A model generated the notes under the pieces. That model did not search any database. It was given only the letters and a program-made list of their open reading frames with translations, and was not told where the DNA came from. Made by a program: the position numbers and the translations under genes. A DNA stretch of 64,000 nt from Lachnospiraceae bacterium (GTDB lineage: Bacteria; Bacillota; Clostridia; Lachnospirales; Lachnospiraceae): assembly GCA_910574885.1 (NCBI GenBank), contig CAJTDD010000008.1, forward strand, positions 1-64,000, written 5' to 3'. Position 1 is the stretch's first letter; each line of letters opens with the position of its first letter. Positions 55,983 to 64,000 of this stretch are shown here, piece after piece.

Positions 55983-56019
55983 AAAAGAATGGTGCTTTTG
56001 TGGTACTGTTCTTTTTTTC
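55983..56019 (+). terminator. terminator of the recombinase operon
   Basis: AAAAGAATGGTGC (55983-55995) pairs, with G-U pairs, to GTACTGTTCTTTT, followed by TTTTC. It closes the recombinase operon just inside the ICE end. Confidence 0.65.
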
Positions 56020-56090
56020 TTCCAGTGTTAAGTCGGTAAAGGATGTTAGCGGGAAATCGCTTATTTTTTTGGTATTTACTTGACACAATC
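56020..56090. mobile_element. attR: right end of the ICE (attachment junction)
   Basis: Between the recombinase terminator and the coding sequence SGKTTFVLNIAAK the reading frame of an AAA ATPase opens abruptly, without its N-terminus. The break falls at about 56,075-56,085 (near TTTACTTGACACAATCGG). The best explanation is insertion by a serine integrase inside the Walker A codons. The matching left half of the gene should lie beyond the left edge of the window. Confidence 0.65.
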
Positions 56091-56940
56091 GGGAAAGACA
56101 ACATTTGTATTGAACATAGCGGCGAAACTGTCAAAAGGAGAGGGTTTAGACAGTGAAATGAAACTGACAGAGCCTTTGAATGTAATTTATCAGAGTGCAG
56201 AGGACGGTCTTGCCGATACAGTAAAGCCCCGGTTAGAACAGGCAGGAGCAGCGTGTGAGAAAATCTCGGTCATTGATGAAAAAATAAAATCACTTTCTAT
56301 GATAGATGAACGCTTGGAAGAAGCTGTTATAAAGACAGGCGCAAGGCTGCTGATTTTAGACCCGATACAAGCCTATTTGGGCGGCGGTATGGACATGAAC
56401 CGTGCGAATGAAGCAAGGGATATGACGAAGAAATTAGCGGCACTGGCAGAGAAATACCAGTGTGCGATTGTCCTTGTCGGTCACATGAACAAGGCGGCGG
56501 GAAATAAGGCAGCATATCGAGGAATGGGTTCTATTGATTTCTTTGCAGTCGCTAGAAGCGTTCTTCTAGTCGGCAGGGTTGAGGGAGAAGAAAATATAAG
56601 GGCTGTGGTGCAGATTAAAAACAACCTTGCGGCGTTCGGACACCCGAAAGCATTTGCACTGTCGGAGGACGGTTTTAGGTGGCTGGGGGATTATGAGATT
56701 ACCGCTGATGAAGTGTTAGGCGGCATTGCCCCCAAAGCAAATAAAATGGAACAGGCGAAGCGTCTGCTTCGGGAACTGGCAGAAACAAACAACGCTATGC
56801 AGAGCAATGAGATTTTCAGTCTAGCAGACGAACAGGGCATATCGAAGCGAACACTGGAAAATGCGAAGAAAGAGTTAGGTGTCCGGGCGAAGCGGATAAA
56901 CAACACATGGTATTGGGAACTGGATAAAATCAGACAGTGA
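56080..56940 (+). pseudogene. RepA-like AAA ATPase, 5' end removed by the ICE
   Basis: 286 residues that begin in the middle of Walker A (QSGKTTFVLN). The rest is the RepA/AAA_25 helicase pattern: YQSAEDGLADTVKPRLEQAG, LLILDPIQAYLGG (Walker B), IVLVGHMNKAAG, and a C-terminal winged-helix part (SLADEQGISKRTLENAKK). Members are replication helicase-like proteins of mobilizable elements. The part N-terminal to Walker A, about 30-50 residues or more, is missing. The TTG at 56080 probably does not start a working protein. Confidence 0.8.
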
Positions 56941-57308
56941 CGGAGAAAGGTAACAGCGCAACAATGCAGGGTATTAGAATTTTGCAGTCTTGGAATTGCG
57001 TTCTTGAAGATTGCAAGGTTGCAAAGATTATAGACATTGCAATGTTGCGCTGTTGGGAGAAAGCGGTACAGCGGCGGCAGAAAGGCGGCGAAAAGCCGCC
57101 CCGTCCGTTAGGACGGAAAGGTCTACGCTCCGCTTCGGTCGGTGCAGAGCAGACGTCCCCCGGACGTCTTGCACCCCCGGAGGGCGCAAAGGCACTTTTG
57201 ATAGAGCGTAGCATGTCGAAAGTGCTTTTACGTTACTTTCGCAGAAAGTAACAAAGGCTATGCGCCGTATCCGGCGCTCATTACCCGATAGGGAGAAAGG
57301 GAAATTGA
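56941..57308. other. GC-rich intergenic region; oriT candidate of the mobilizable element
   Basis: No convincing gene. It holds CGAAAGT...ACTTTCG and then a perfect GTTACTTTC-GCA-GAAAGTAAC (57232-57252), followed by GCGCC-gtatcc-GGCGC (57262-57277), just ahead of the MobV relaxase gene. Palindromes in this place are usual for a mobilization origin. A further GC-rich part has CGGACGTC and CCGGAGGGCG blocks. Confidence 0.5.
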
Positions 57309-58679
57309 TTGAAGCGGACTATCAGCGTTATGACAGGGAAAGGCTCTGTCAACCATAACAGCAGAAAATTCCACGCAAAGAACACTGACCCGGAGCGGAG
57401 CTGTCTGAATGTGGAATACTGCAACGAAAATATCAAAGACGTATACCACGAATTATTTGATGAAGCACTTGCCCGATACAATGAGAAGCAGACAAGAAAT
57501 GACCGCATAATTGATGATTACTATGAGAAAATCTGTTCCGGCAAACAGGAGAAGCCATTCCATGAGATTATTTTGCAGATAGGCAACAAGGACGATATGG
57601 GGGCAAAGACAGAGGACGGACAGCTTGCGGCAAAAATACTTGATGAATATATGCAGGGCTTTCAGCGGCGCAATCCTACATTAAGAGTGTTTTCGGCGCA
57701 TCTCCACATGGACGAAGCCACGCCACACCTGCATATAGATTTTATACCCCATACGACTGGAAGCAAGCGGGGGCTTGAAACAAGGGTGTCACTAAAAAAG
57801 GCACTGGCGGAACTTGGATTTAAGGGAGGCACAAGGAGCGAAACGGAACGCAATCAGTGGGTGGCGGCAGAGAAAGAACGTCTTGCGGAGATTATGCTAC
57901 AGCATGATATTGAATGGGAGAAAAAAGGAACACATGAGAAGCATTTGTCGGTACTTGATTTTGAAAAGCAGGAACGGCAGAAAGAAGTTGCCGAACTGGA
58001 ACAGACAATCTCCGGCAGTAAAGAGAAATTATCCGATATTCTTCATCAGCAGATAGCGGCAGGGCAGGAAACGGAACATATACGCAAAGAGGGCGAAGCG
58101 ATCCAGCAGGAAGTATCGGAACTTACCGCTACAAATTTTCTGCTAAAAGAGCAGACGGAAACACTGACAGAGGACAAAGAAAAGCTGTTATCTGAAAATG
58201 AGAAGTTGGAGAAGCAGCAGAAAAAGTTACAGCAGGAAATTAACAAAATGGCGCAGTCAAAGGAAGTCATGGAGCGCAATATACACGCCTATGATGAAGA
58301 TGTAAAATGGCAGTTGGCAGAGCCGGGGGCATTGATGAGTGCAAAGGCATACCGGGATAAAAAGGCTTTACCGCTTGTGGAGAAATTGAAAGAGGTCGTT
58401 AAAAATCTGACTATTAAATGCGTACAGCTTACGGAGCAAGGCAGGAAGCTGACCGCCAAAGTAGACGGACAACAAGTGCAGATTAGCCGCTTGACGGATA
58501 AGGTCATGGAGCAGAGCAACATCATAGACCGATTGCAGGAGAGAGTGTCTGATTTGGAGCGTTTGGAGCGTCATTTAGGAAGGGAACAGGTACAGTTGAT
58601 AGTAGAGCGGTCAAAGGCATTAGAGCAGGCAGAGCGGACAAAGAAACGCCCAAAACGTGCCTTTGAAATGAGCCGATAG
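57309..58679 (+). CDS. MobV-family relaxase (plasmid recombination/mobilization)
   Basis: 456 residues from TTG behind GAGAAAGGGAAATTGA. MobV motifs: SVNHNSRKFHAKN near the N-terminus, then FSAHLHMDEATPHLHIDFIP, the metal-histidine motif typical of Pre/Mob proteins. The C-terminal half is a long coiled coil (LLSENEKLEKQQKKLQQEI and on). It would nick the origin upstream, using the ICE channel in trans. It is unlike the ICE's own MOBP relaxase, proof that two separate elements meet here. Confidence 0.9.
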   Translation: MKRTISVMTGKGSVNHNSRKFHAKNTDPERSCLNVEYCNENIKDVYHELFDEALARYNEKQTRNDRIIDDYYEKICSGKQEKPFHEIILQIGNKDDMGAKTEDGQLAAKILDEYMQGFQRRNPTLRVFSAHLHMDEATPHLHIDFIPHTTGSKRGLETRVSLKKALAELGFKGGTRSETERNQWVAAEKERLAEIMLQHDIEWEKKGTHEKHLSVLDFEKQERQKEVAELEQTISGSKEKLSDILHQQIAAGQETEHIRKEGEAIQQEVSELTATNFLLKEQTETLTEDKEKLLSENEKLEKQQKKLQQEINKMAQSKEVMERNIHAYDEDVKWQLAEPGALMSAKAYRDKKALPLVEKLKEVVKNLTIKCVQLTEQGRKLTAKVDGQQVQISRLTDKVMEQSNIIDRLQERVSDLERLERHLGREQVQLIVERSKALEQAERTKKRPKRAFEMSR

Positions 58680-58698
58680 GAAAGGGGATTGATAGGAT

Positions 58699-59013
58699 AT
58701 GACGGATATGGAAAAGAAAGTAATGATACGGTTATGTGCTAAAATTGTGGCAGATACAGACCTTTATGAAACGGACAAGGAAGTGCAAAATCTGATAGAC
58801 TGGGTATGCCTGTCGGAGCAGATAAAGGAAAACAATAATACAATCCGCAATCTGACCGGGGAATATAAAAAGATTGAGCCGGATTGCCGGGAGGGAGTGA
58901 GGGGGCAGTTGGAACGCATGAAAGAACTGTGCAAAGAACGCAATAATCTTTATGAGAAACAAAACGATTTGAAAGGGCAGAAATACAAAATAGAAAAATC
59001 GTTGGAACGATAA
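58699..59013 (+). CDS. coiled-coil hypothetical protein (104 aa)
   Basis: ATG after AGGAAAGGGGATTGATAGGAT, 19 bases downstream of the MobV gene. Charged and helical throughout (LERMKELCKERNNLYEK, LKGQKYKIEKSLER). Likely coexpressed with the relaxase; family unknown. Confidence 0.6.
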   Translation: MTDMEKKVMIRLCAKIVADTDLYETDKEVQNLIDWVCLSEQIKENNNTIRNLTGEYKKIEPDCREGVRGQLERMKELCKERNNLYEKQNDLKGQKYKIEKSLER

Positions 59014-59110
59014 GAAATATGGGGCATGGTGGTTGCTATGCCCTATATTTTTGTGGCAAATAGAGAATGGGTATGATATAATCAAAAAAAAGAAAGTATG
59101 GAGGTATCCT

Positions 59111-59836
59111 ATGACTATCCTTGAGCAAATAAGTCATGAAACAATGGTATTTATGCGTGGCAAATATCGTTTAGACGAAATCGGAGATGGCAAAGATGAA
59201 TTGAAGTTTAAGCAGGGGCAAAAGACTATTGTCACAATATATATTCATGAAGATATATTTACTTTTCTAATTATTTTTGGCAAAAAAGAGCGTGACTGTT
59301 TTGAAATGCAGAAAAGCGAGTTTTCAAAATATGTGTGCGATTATTATGATAATTCAAAAACTTATCATGATGGAAAATGGATGTTTATTGATGTAAACAC
59401 TTTGGAGCAATTACAAGAGGTCAAAAAACTCATATTAATTAAAAAGAAGCCTAATCGTAAGCCTTTTCCAAAGGAAAGTGCGTTATATTCCAAATGTGGT
59501 CAGCGCTGTGATTTGTGTGTTCATTATATTTATACAAGTGAAGAATTGCGAACGACTATGGAAGTGTCATTAAGTAAAATGTGGGGGCAAACAGATTGGA
59601 GTATGCGTTGCGAGGGATGCTACAGTGACAATTGCTACTGTAAAGACGATCCATGTAATGCGAAAGGGTGTGCGTCGAAGAAGGAATTATCAGAGTGCAG
59701 AGAGTGTGAGGAATTTCCATGTATAAAGGCAACATCTGCGGATTATCGCTCTATGATACATACGGAGGTTCATTATGCTGATGAGATAACTTGGGGAATT
59801 CTTCCATATGTTCCTATGCAATATGAAGATAAGTAA
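59111..59836 (+). CDS. DUF3788/DUF3795-like protein (241 aa)
   Basis: ATG behind GGAGGTATCCT. N-terminal 120 residues follow the DUF3788 pattern (YRLDEIGDGKDELKF, KWMFIDVN). The C-terminus is Cys-rich (SKCGQRCDLCVHYI, CEGCYSDNCYCKDDPCNAKG, ECRECEEFPC), like DUF3795-type metal-binding tails. It could bind zinc or a cluster. A passenger of the mobilizable element with unknown job. Confidence 0.7.
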   Translation: MTILEQISHETMVFMRGKYRLDEIGDGKDELKFKQGQKTIVTIYIHEDIFTFLIIFGKKERDCFEMQKSEFSKYVCDYYDNSKTYHDGKWMFIDVNTLEQLQEVKKLILIKKKPNRKPFPKESALYSKCGQRCDLCVHYIYTSEELRTTMEVSLSKMWGQTDWSMRCEGCYSDNCYCKDDPCNAKGCASKKELSECRECEEFPCIKATSADYRSMIHTEVHYADEITWGILPYVPMQYEDK

Positions 59837-60520
59837 GCAATAGTAGCTTGGTTATTTGGAAGTGTGGGGAGTATGCATTTTCCTTAGTGATTGTTTAGAC
59901 ATGGTGCTAGCACCATGTAATAAGGGTGGATAAAGAGAAAAGTATTTTGGTGCCAAAACGGTGCCAAGAAATCATGCAAATAAAAATACGCCACACAAAA
60001 ACAATGATTTTAAGCTGTTTTCCGCAATAAAAAGCATAGAAAATACCACAAAAAACATTATTCAAATACCGTGAGGGTGGTAGGACTGTAGGTTCTGGTA
60101 GGGTTGCTACTATCGTTGAGTAATCTTGAGATTAGAGCCAAATAATAAAAATAAGCACCGCAATCCTTTGAGAAATCAAGGGGTTGCGGTTTCTTAATGC
60201 CTGAAAATAATAGCGAACAAAAGAAAAAGCCACTTGCAGAAATATCATTGAAAATGGCTTGTGGCTCTAAAATGGCTCTAAAATAAATTCTTTGGCACAC
60301 GTCCAAAGAAGAATTGTAATAGTATTTTATGTTGAAGAAGAAAAATTATGTATATATAAAATAAAGGGAACTCGCTCGTAGTTCCCTTGTTTGAAATACT
60401 ATATTAGCGTTCCACTCGTGAACACTTTTCTTGTACTTGCATTCTGCGGGGCTCAGCGTCCACTGATGCGTTTTAGAGTGGCCACCTTGCGGAGCAAAAC
60501 GGCCGCTCGTTTGACGGTAA
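59837..60520. other. gene-free region with palindrome and terminators
   Basis: No convincing gene. It contains the perfect 18-base palindrome CATGGTGCTAGCACCATG (59900-59917), the repeat GGTGCCAAAACGGTGCCA, a terminator-like ACCGCAATCCTTTGA...TCAAGGGGTTGCGGT (60157-60190) and AAGGGAACT-cgctcgt-AGTTCCCTT (60364-60388). Such dyads are common at the right end of tyrosine-integrase elements, so this may be the second element's end; no integrase is left here. Confidence 0.45.
60364..60388. terminator. hairpin terminator
   Basis: AAGGGAACT / AGTTCCCTT perfect 9-bp arms, 7-base loop, then GTTT. Confidence 0.6.
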
Positions 60521-61258
60521 TTATCGTCTATTAATCATAATCGTGTAATGCTTGGTTGCCCTCTTTACGATAGAGTTCGCTGATATCTCATCGTTCATAA
60601 TCATTGGCTTCCAGTTTTCCGGTGCCCTTTGAGAACAGATGATGGTACTTTTCTGTCTCTCTGACCTGCCCTCCAATAGTGCAAATAAAATCTTGATCTC
60701 TGCCTCATCTTCAATTGTGTGAAGAAGAAAATCATCCAATATCAAAATATCCTGTTTGAACAATCCAGCTATTTTCCGCTCGTATTTACCGTAATCCAGC
60801 TGCTTCTGTGATGAAAGACTTTCCAGCAGTTCCTCACAGTGGAAATATCCTACCCGGTAATCCATACACGCTTTTATGCCGATTGCCTTTGCCAGATAGG
60901 TTTTTCCAGTGTCAGATGCGCCCAGAATGCAAATGTTAAAACCTTTTGGAACAAATTCCAGTGTTGACAAGAGTTGCGGAATTCCAGGCGGCAAGTATTC
61001 CCTTTCCCTGGAATCCTTACAGTTCTCAATCTCTGCGGGGCATCCTATGAGCTTTGCCGAACGAAGACGGTTATTTATCCGTTTACTGATTTTATCCCTG
61101 TATTCAGGAGATATAAGCTCTGAGAGCAGCGTAAGGTGGTCCATCTCAAGGAATCCAGGAGAAGCGTAGAGCTTATCCAGTTCCGCTGCCATATTGGGCA
61201 GTCCCAGCTCGTTTAATTCATCCACAAGCGTATTCAGAAGGTTGCTTCCAGTGAGCAT
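60521..61258 (-). CDS. istB: IstB-like ATP-binding transposition helper (IS21 family)
   Basis: 245 residues from ATG 61258, behind GGGAGGTGCCCAGTA. AAA+ helper with Walker A GASDTGKTYLAKA, Walker B ILILDDFLLHT and sensor TIICSQRAPENW. IstB directs the IstA transposase to its target. IstA is reduced to its last ~25 codons (61258-61335), whose stop overlaps the istB ATG by 2 bases. The pair can therefore no longer move by itself. Confidence 0.9.
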   Translation of the reverse strand: MLTGSNLLNTLVDELNELGLPNMAAELDKLYASPGFLEMDHLTLLSELISPEYRDKISKRINNRLRSAKLIGCPAEIENCKDSREREYLPPGIPQLLSTLEFVPKGFNICILGASDTGKTYLAKAIGIKACMDYRVGYFHCEELLESLSSQKQLDYGKYERKIAGLFKQDILILDDFLLHTIEDEAEIKILFALLEGRSERQKSTIICSQRAPENWKPMIMNDEISANSIVKRATKHYTIMINRR

Positions 61259-61365
61259 TACTGGGCACCTCCCCTCTGCCTGTCTGCCAGCTCCTTGCTG
61301 CGGCTTAAAAGCTTTGGAATCCATCGGTCCAACAGAAGTCACTGATTCTACAAAATATTTGCCTT
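61256..61365 (-). pseudogene. 3' tail of istA (IS21 remnant)
   Basis: In a frame different from istB, IPKLLSRSKELADRQRGGAQ then stop reads into the istB start, a normal istA/istB junction. Upstream (61345-61370) the sequence changes to the IS256-type transposase. So the left part of the IS21-like element is gone. Confidence 0.55.
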
Positions 61366-62499
61366 GCATACAGCAGCCTCATTGGGGAATGCCCCTTTTT
61401 TTGTGACTTTACGAAGGCTTGAATTGACGGACTCTATGGCATTTGTCGTATACATAACCTTCCTGACGGCACTGCCATAATTATATAGCTGGGCTACATG
61501 CTGCCAGTTACGCACCCATACGTCCACGGCTCCTGGGTATTTTGCCCATGCCTGCTTAAAACGCTCAAATTCCGCTTCCGCCGCTTTCAGGCTGGGCGCC
61601 CCATATACCTTCTTTAGCTGCGCTGTATACGCCTTGTAATCCTTTGACGGTATGTATTTGATGGAATTGCGGATCAGGTGCACGATGCAGCGCTGCACCA
61701 CAACATCCTGGAAGATGCTCCTTGCACCTTCTTCCAGGCCTGACACCCCATCCATACTGATAAACAGCACATCCTCCACGCCCCTGGCCCGGATCTCGTC
61801 AAAGATCTGCATCCAATAGTGCTTCCCTTCCGATTCCCCGATCCACAGCCCAAGCACGTCCTTTACGCCGTCTGCGTCATATCCAAGGACAACATAAACT
61901 GCGCAGTTTTTTGTTTCCATTTCCTTGCGGATGGTAATGTAAATACAATCAACAAAGAGGAACGTGTAGAACTTTTTCAGTGGGCGGTTCTGCCATTCTT
62001 CCGCTGTTGCGATTACCCTGTCCGTAATTGTTGAAATTGTCTCGTGGGAAATATCAAACCCATAGATATCTTCAACCGTATCGGCAATATCGCGCTGGCT
62101 CATTCCCCTTGCATACATGGACAGCACCTTGTCCTCGATTCCGCTTACATCTTTTGTCCGTTTGGGGATTGCCTTTGGTTTGAAGCTGCCCTCCCTGTCC
62201 CTGGGGACGGAAACGTCCATCTTCCCATATGCAGTATTGACAGACTTATGGGAATAACCATTACGCCTGTTCGTGGTATTCTTTTCCCCGCGCTCGTTGC
62301 TGCCATATCCCAGATGGGAGTCCATCTCCCCCTGGAGCATGGACTCAAACATGGGGCCGAAGATGTCTTTGATGGCATCCTGCATCTCTTCCCTTGTCTG
62401 TGGCTGGTATTCCTCCATGATTGCCTGTGCGATTGCGGCCCCTCTTGTGTTCTGTTTGTTCCTTCGTGCCATTAGTGCTGTACCCATCCTTTTCTTCAT
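61348..62499 (-). pseudogene. IS256-family transposase, C-terminus replaced
   Basis: 383 residues. The DDE residues are present: D in FLFVDCIYI, D in FISMDGVSG and E in NAIESVNSSLRK. It starts MKKRMGTALMARRNKQ. The end reads KKGAFPNEAAVCKANIL; related enzymes continue for 20-30 more residues after KKGAFPNE. The last residues come from the IS21-like junction. It is probably inactive or weakly active. IS256 enzymes use a copy-out circle pathway. Confidence 0.85.
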
Positions 62500-62514
62500 C
62501 CTTTCTTTGAGTGT

Positions 62515-62592
62515 AGCACACTTTATACAGAAAAATAAAGTGCGCAGTTAGATTTGTTGTATTTCTAACTTACACACTTTATTTTACACTCC
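62515..62592. repeat. terminal inverted repeat of the IS256-like element
   Basis: CACTTTATACAGAAAAATAAAGTG and then GTATTTCTAACTTACACACT followed by TTATTTTACACTCCC mark the left end of the IS on this strand. The other end is missing, in agreement with the truncated transposase. Confidence 0.55.
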
Positions 62593-62632
62593 CAGTTTAT
62601 CTGAATCGCTATTGATTGTGCTTTATAAGATA

Positions 62633-63065
62633 CTATACTTGAGAGCAAGCTAGAATTAGAGTCTGACTGACCATTTTTATTTCATTAGTAGCATATTTCA
62701 GCAAACGCTTGTCTGTAGATATAAAGTATTCACATCCGGCATATATAGCCGACGCGACATGGCAGGCATCTTTGAATTTCACTCCTGTCTGCATGATTTC
62801 TGCCGCTTTTGCTTCAATCATTATCTTGTGTTCGCCTCCTACATATGCGAACGTATTTTTATGGATAAAATCAAGAATAGTATTACGACGCATTTCAAAA
62901 GGATTGCAGCCGCATTCATAGCGCAGCAGATGTGATCAATTCAAGTTTTTTATCTTTTATAAGATGCTGAATGTACAGTTTGGACTGCGTCTCTAAAGCT
63001 ATCTTTATTTGAGACTGGTCATCGTATGGTCTATTGTAGCAACACATGTCAAGATAGATTTTCAT
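62633..63065 (-). pseudogene. PIN-domain protein, frameshifted
   Basis: The N-terminal part (MKIYLDMCCYNRPYDDQ) begins at 63065 behind GGAGAGCTGAG. Near 62,925 the frame stops at ITSAAL, while the next frame continues LRYECGCNPFEMRRN and on to KFKDACHVASAIYAG and FISTDKRLLKY, the conserved acidic parts of a PIN nuclease. A single-base change explains this. PIN proteins are toxins of type II systems; no antitoxin is seen here. Confidence 0.75.
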
Positions 63066-63224
63066 CTCAGCTCTCCTTACAAAATGCACAAGGTATTTAT
63101 AATAAGTAGTATAACATGGAGATTTCGCTTTCTGCAAGGGAATTTCTCATGAGCCATCCTTTATCCTAAGAAATGTTAGATAAATTGTAACATCTTAATA
63201 CTTTCTGAAAATTACGGAAACTCC

Positions 63225-63253
63225 TTGACAAACATCTTTACGGTGTCTATAAT
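63225..63253 (+). promoter_or_regulatory. consensus sigma-A promoter of valS leader
   Basis: TTGACA (63225-63230), 17 bases, TATAAT (63248-63253): a perfect consensus. Confidence 0.88.
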
Positions 63254-63259
63254 CCTGTT

Positions 63260-63592
63260 TAAAGTTCAAACAACAAATGATTATAGCACAAAGGCGTTGA
63301 AGAAGAGGAGTATGCATAAGTTCGTCCTGACAGAGAGAGTACCCGGTGAGACAGCAACAGGACCGTCTGTTTTACAGGCTGAGAGGTATTTAAGGATTGA
63401 GATGCAGAAGGTAGCTTCGGAGCCGGATAGCTGACCCTTTTGAGCAGGAAGCGTAGGTTATCCCGGAGTCGTTCCCGTTAAAGAATAAGATGAGAGGTAT
63501 AGGAGTCTTTCTTCTATGCAGAATAAAGGTGGTACCGCGATTCGATTGATTCAATCGCCCTTTACACAGTAAAGGGCGGTTTTTTAATACCT
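63260..63592 (+). promoter_or_regulatory. T-box riboswitch of valS
   Basis: The leader carries the T-box AGGTGGTACCGCG at 63525-63537, which pairs with the 3' end of uncharged tRNA, and a terminator CGCCCTTTA / TAAAGGGCG then GTTTTTT. Stem I includes AGAGAGTACCCGGTGAGA and GAGGTATTTAAGG. The specifier is probably GTA (Val) in GAAGGTAGCTTC near 63410. Uncharged valine tRNA stabilises the antiterminator and turns on valS. Confidence 0.9.
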
Positions 63593-63661
63593 TAAAAATT
63601 ACAGCAGGTACATACGCCCTTAGGTGATACACTGACCAACAAAGAAAGAGAGGAAATGTAC

Positions 63662-64000
63662 ATGAGCCAGAATTTAGAGACGACCTACAATCCGAAAGAG
63701 ATTGAACCTAAGTTATACCAGAAATGGTGCGACAACAATTATTTTCATGCGGAAGTAGACAGGAGCAGGAAACCATTTACCACGGTAATGCCTCCGCCGA
63801 ATATCACAGGAAAGTTGCACATGGGCCATGCGCTTGACAATACCATGCAGGATATCATCATCCGTTACAAGCGGATGCAGGGATTTAACGCCCTGTGGGT
63901 GCCGGGGACAGACCACGCCGCCATTTCCACAGAAGTGAAGGTGACGAACCAGCTAAAGGAAGAAGGCATTGACAAGAAGGAGTTAGGACGGGAGAAGTTC
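63662..64000 (+). CDS. valS: valyl-tRNA synthetase, N-terminal part
   Basis: First 113 residues; it continues beyond the window. Start ATG behind AGAGAGGAAATGTAC. It has the class I signature PPPNITGKLHMGHALDN (HIGH motif as HMGH) and GTDHAAISTE, typical of ValRS. It joins valine to its tRNA. The T-box upstream confirms the call. It is the only clearly chromosomal housekeeping gene in the window. Confidence 0.97.
   Translation, partial: MSQNLETTYNPKEIEPKLYQKWCDNNYFHAEVDRSRKPFTTVMPPPNITGKLHMGHALDNTMQDIIIRYKRMQGFNALWVPGTDHAAISTEVKVTNQLKEEGIDKKELGREKF

Noticed and set aside
56937..57251. 104-residue frame between the RepA-like and MobV genes
   Set aside because: Composition follows GC-rich palindromes of a likely mobilization origin; the product looks random.
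60058..60306. 82-residue minus-strand frame
   Set aside because: Covers terminator-like repeats; no start signal.

Overview
The window reads as a low-GC Firmicute, most likely a gut Lachnospiraceae relative. The signs are strong GGAGG ribosome sites, frequent TTG/GTG starts, a T-box riboswitch in front of valS, and a conjugation module of the Tn1549/CTn type (PcfB, Maff2, PrgI, VirB4, NlpC/P60). This rests on gene content and style only; no species can be named.

Layout. (1) Bases 1 to about 56,080 are most of one integrative conjugative element (ICE). Its left end lies outside the window and its right end is next to three tandem large serine recombinases. From the left: a ParM/ParR-like segregation pair, two tiny ORFs, a 1,796-residue cell-wall-anchored adhesin, a radical SAM protein, a TOPRIM/primase-like protein and a DUF5688 protein. 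Then come a repeat-rich region and a candidate oriT, followed by MobC, a MOBP-type relaxase, PcfB and the VirD4/TraG coupling protein. The type IV secretion genes follow (Maff2, VirB6-like, PrgI, VirB4, NlpC/P60), interspersed with a PAPS-reductase-like protein and several unknowns. A 2,476-residue ArdC-like/methylase/SNF2-helicase giant closes the block; a TnpV-family gene is embedded out of frame inside it. All of this is on the plus strand and tightly packed. (2) Bases 34.7-49.6 kb are an AT-rich accessory region. It holds a SpoVG-like gene, two separately duplicated XRE repressor/operator units, a two-HTH protein, a secreted protein, a 1,009-residue metallophosphoesterase, an RHH protein, an AgrA/AgrC-like two-component system, a membrane protein divergent from a NACHT NTPase, and another XRE protein. 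The phosphoesterase and the NACHT locus look like defence cargo. (3) Bases 50.2-56.0 kb hold the recombination module: a resolvase-like protein lacking its catalytic residues, a DUF6870 protein and three overlapping large serine recombinases.

(4) From about 56.08 kb the ICE stops inside the Walker A motif of a RepA-like AAA ATPase gene. That gene belongs to a second, mobilizable element with a MobV relaxase, a coiled-coil protein and a DUF3788-like protein, so the ICE appears to have landed in another mobile element. (5) Bases 60.4-62.6 kb are insertion-sequence debris: an IS21-type istB with only the tail of istA, fused to a 3'-truncated IS256-family transposase. (6) The last 1.4 kb is chromosomal: a frameshifted PIN-domain gene, a consensus promoter, a T-box leader and the start of valS.

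How the parts fit. MobC and the relaxase would nick the oriT at about 11.37 kb. PcfB and VirD4 would deliver the relaxase-DNA complex to the VirB6/PrgI/VirB4 channel, while NlpC/P60 opens peptidoglycan and the adhesin may promote mating contact. The serine recombinases would excise and insert the element. ParM/ParR and the giant ArdC/methylase/helicase protein could help maintain or protect the transferred DNA. The XRE clusters are the best candidates for control of the element.
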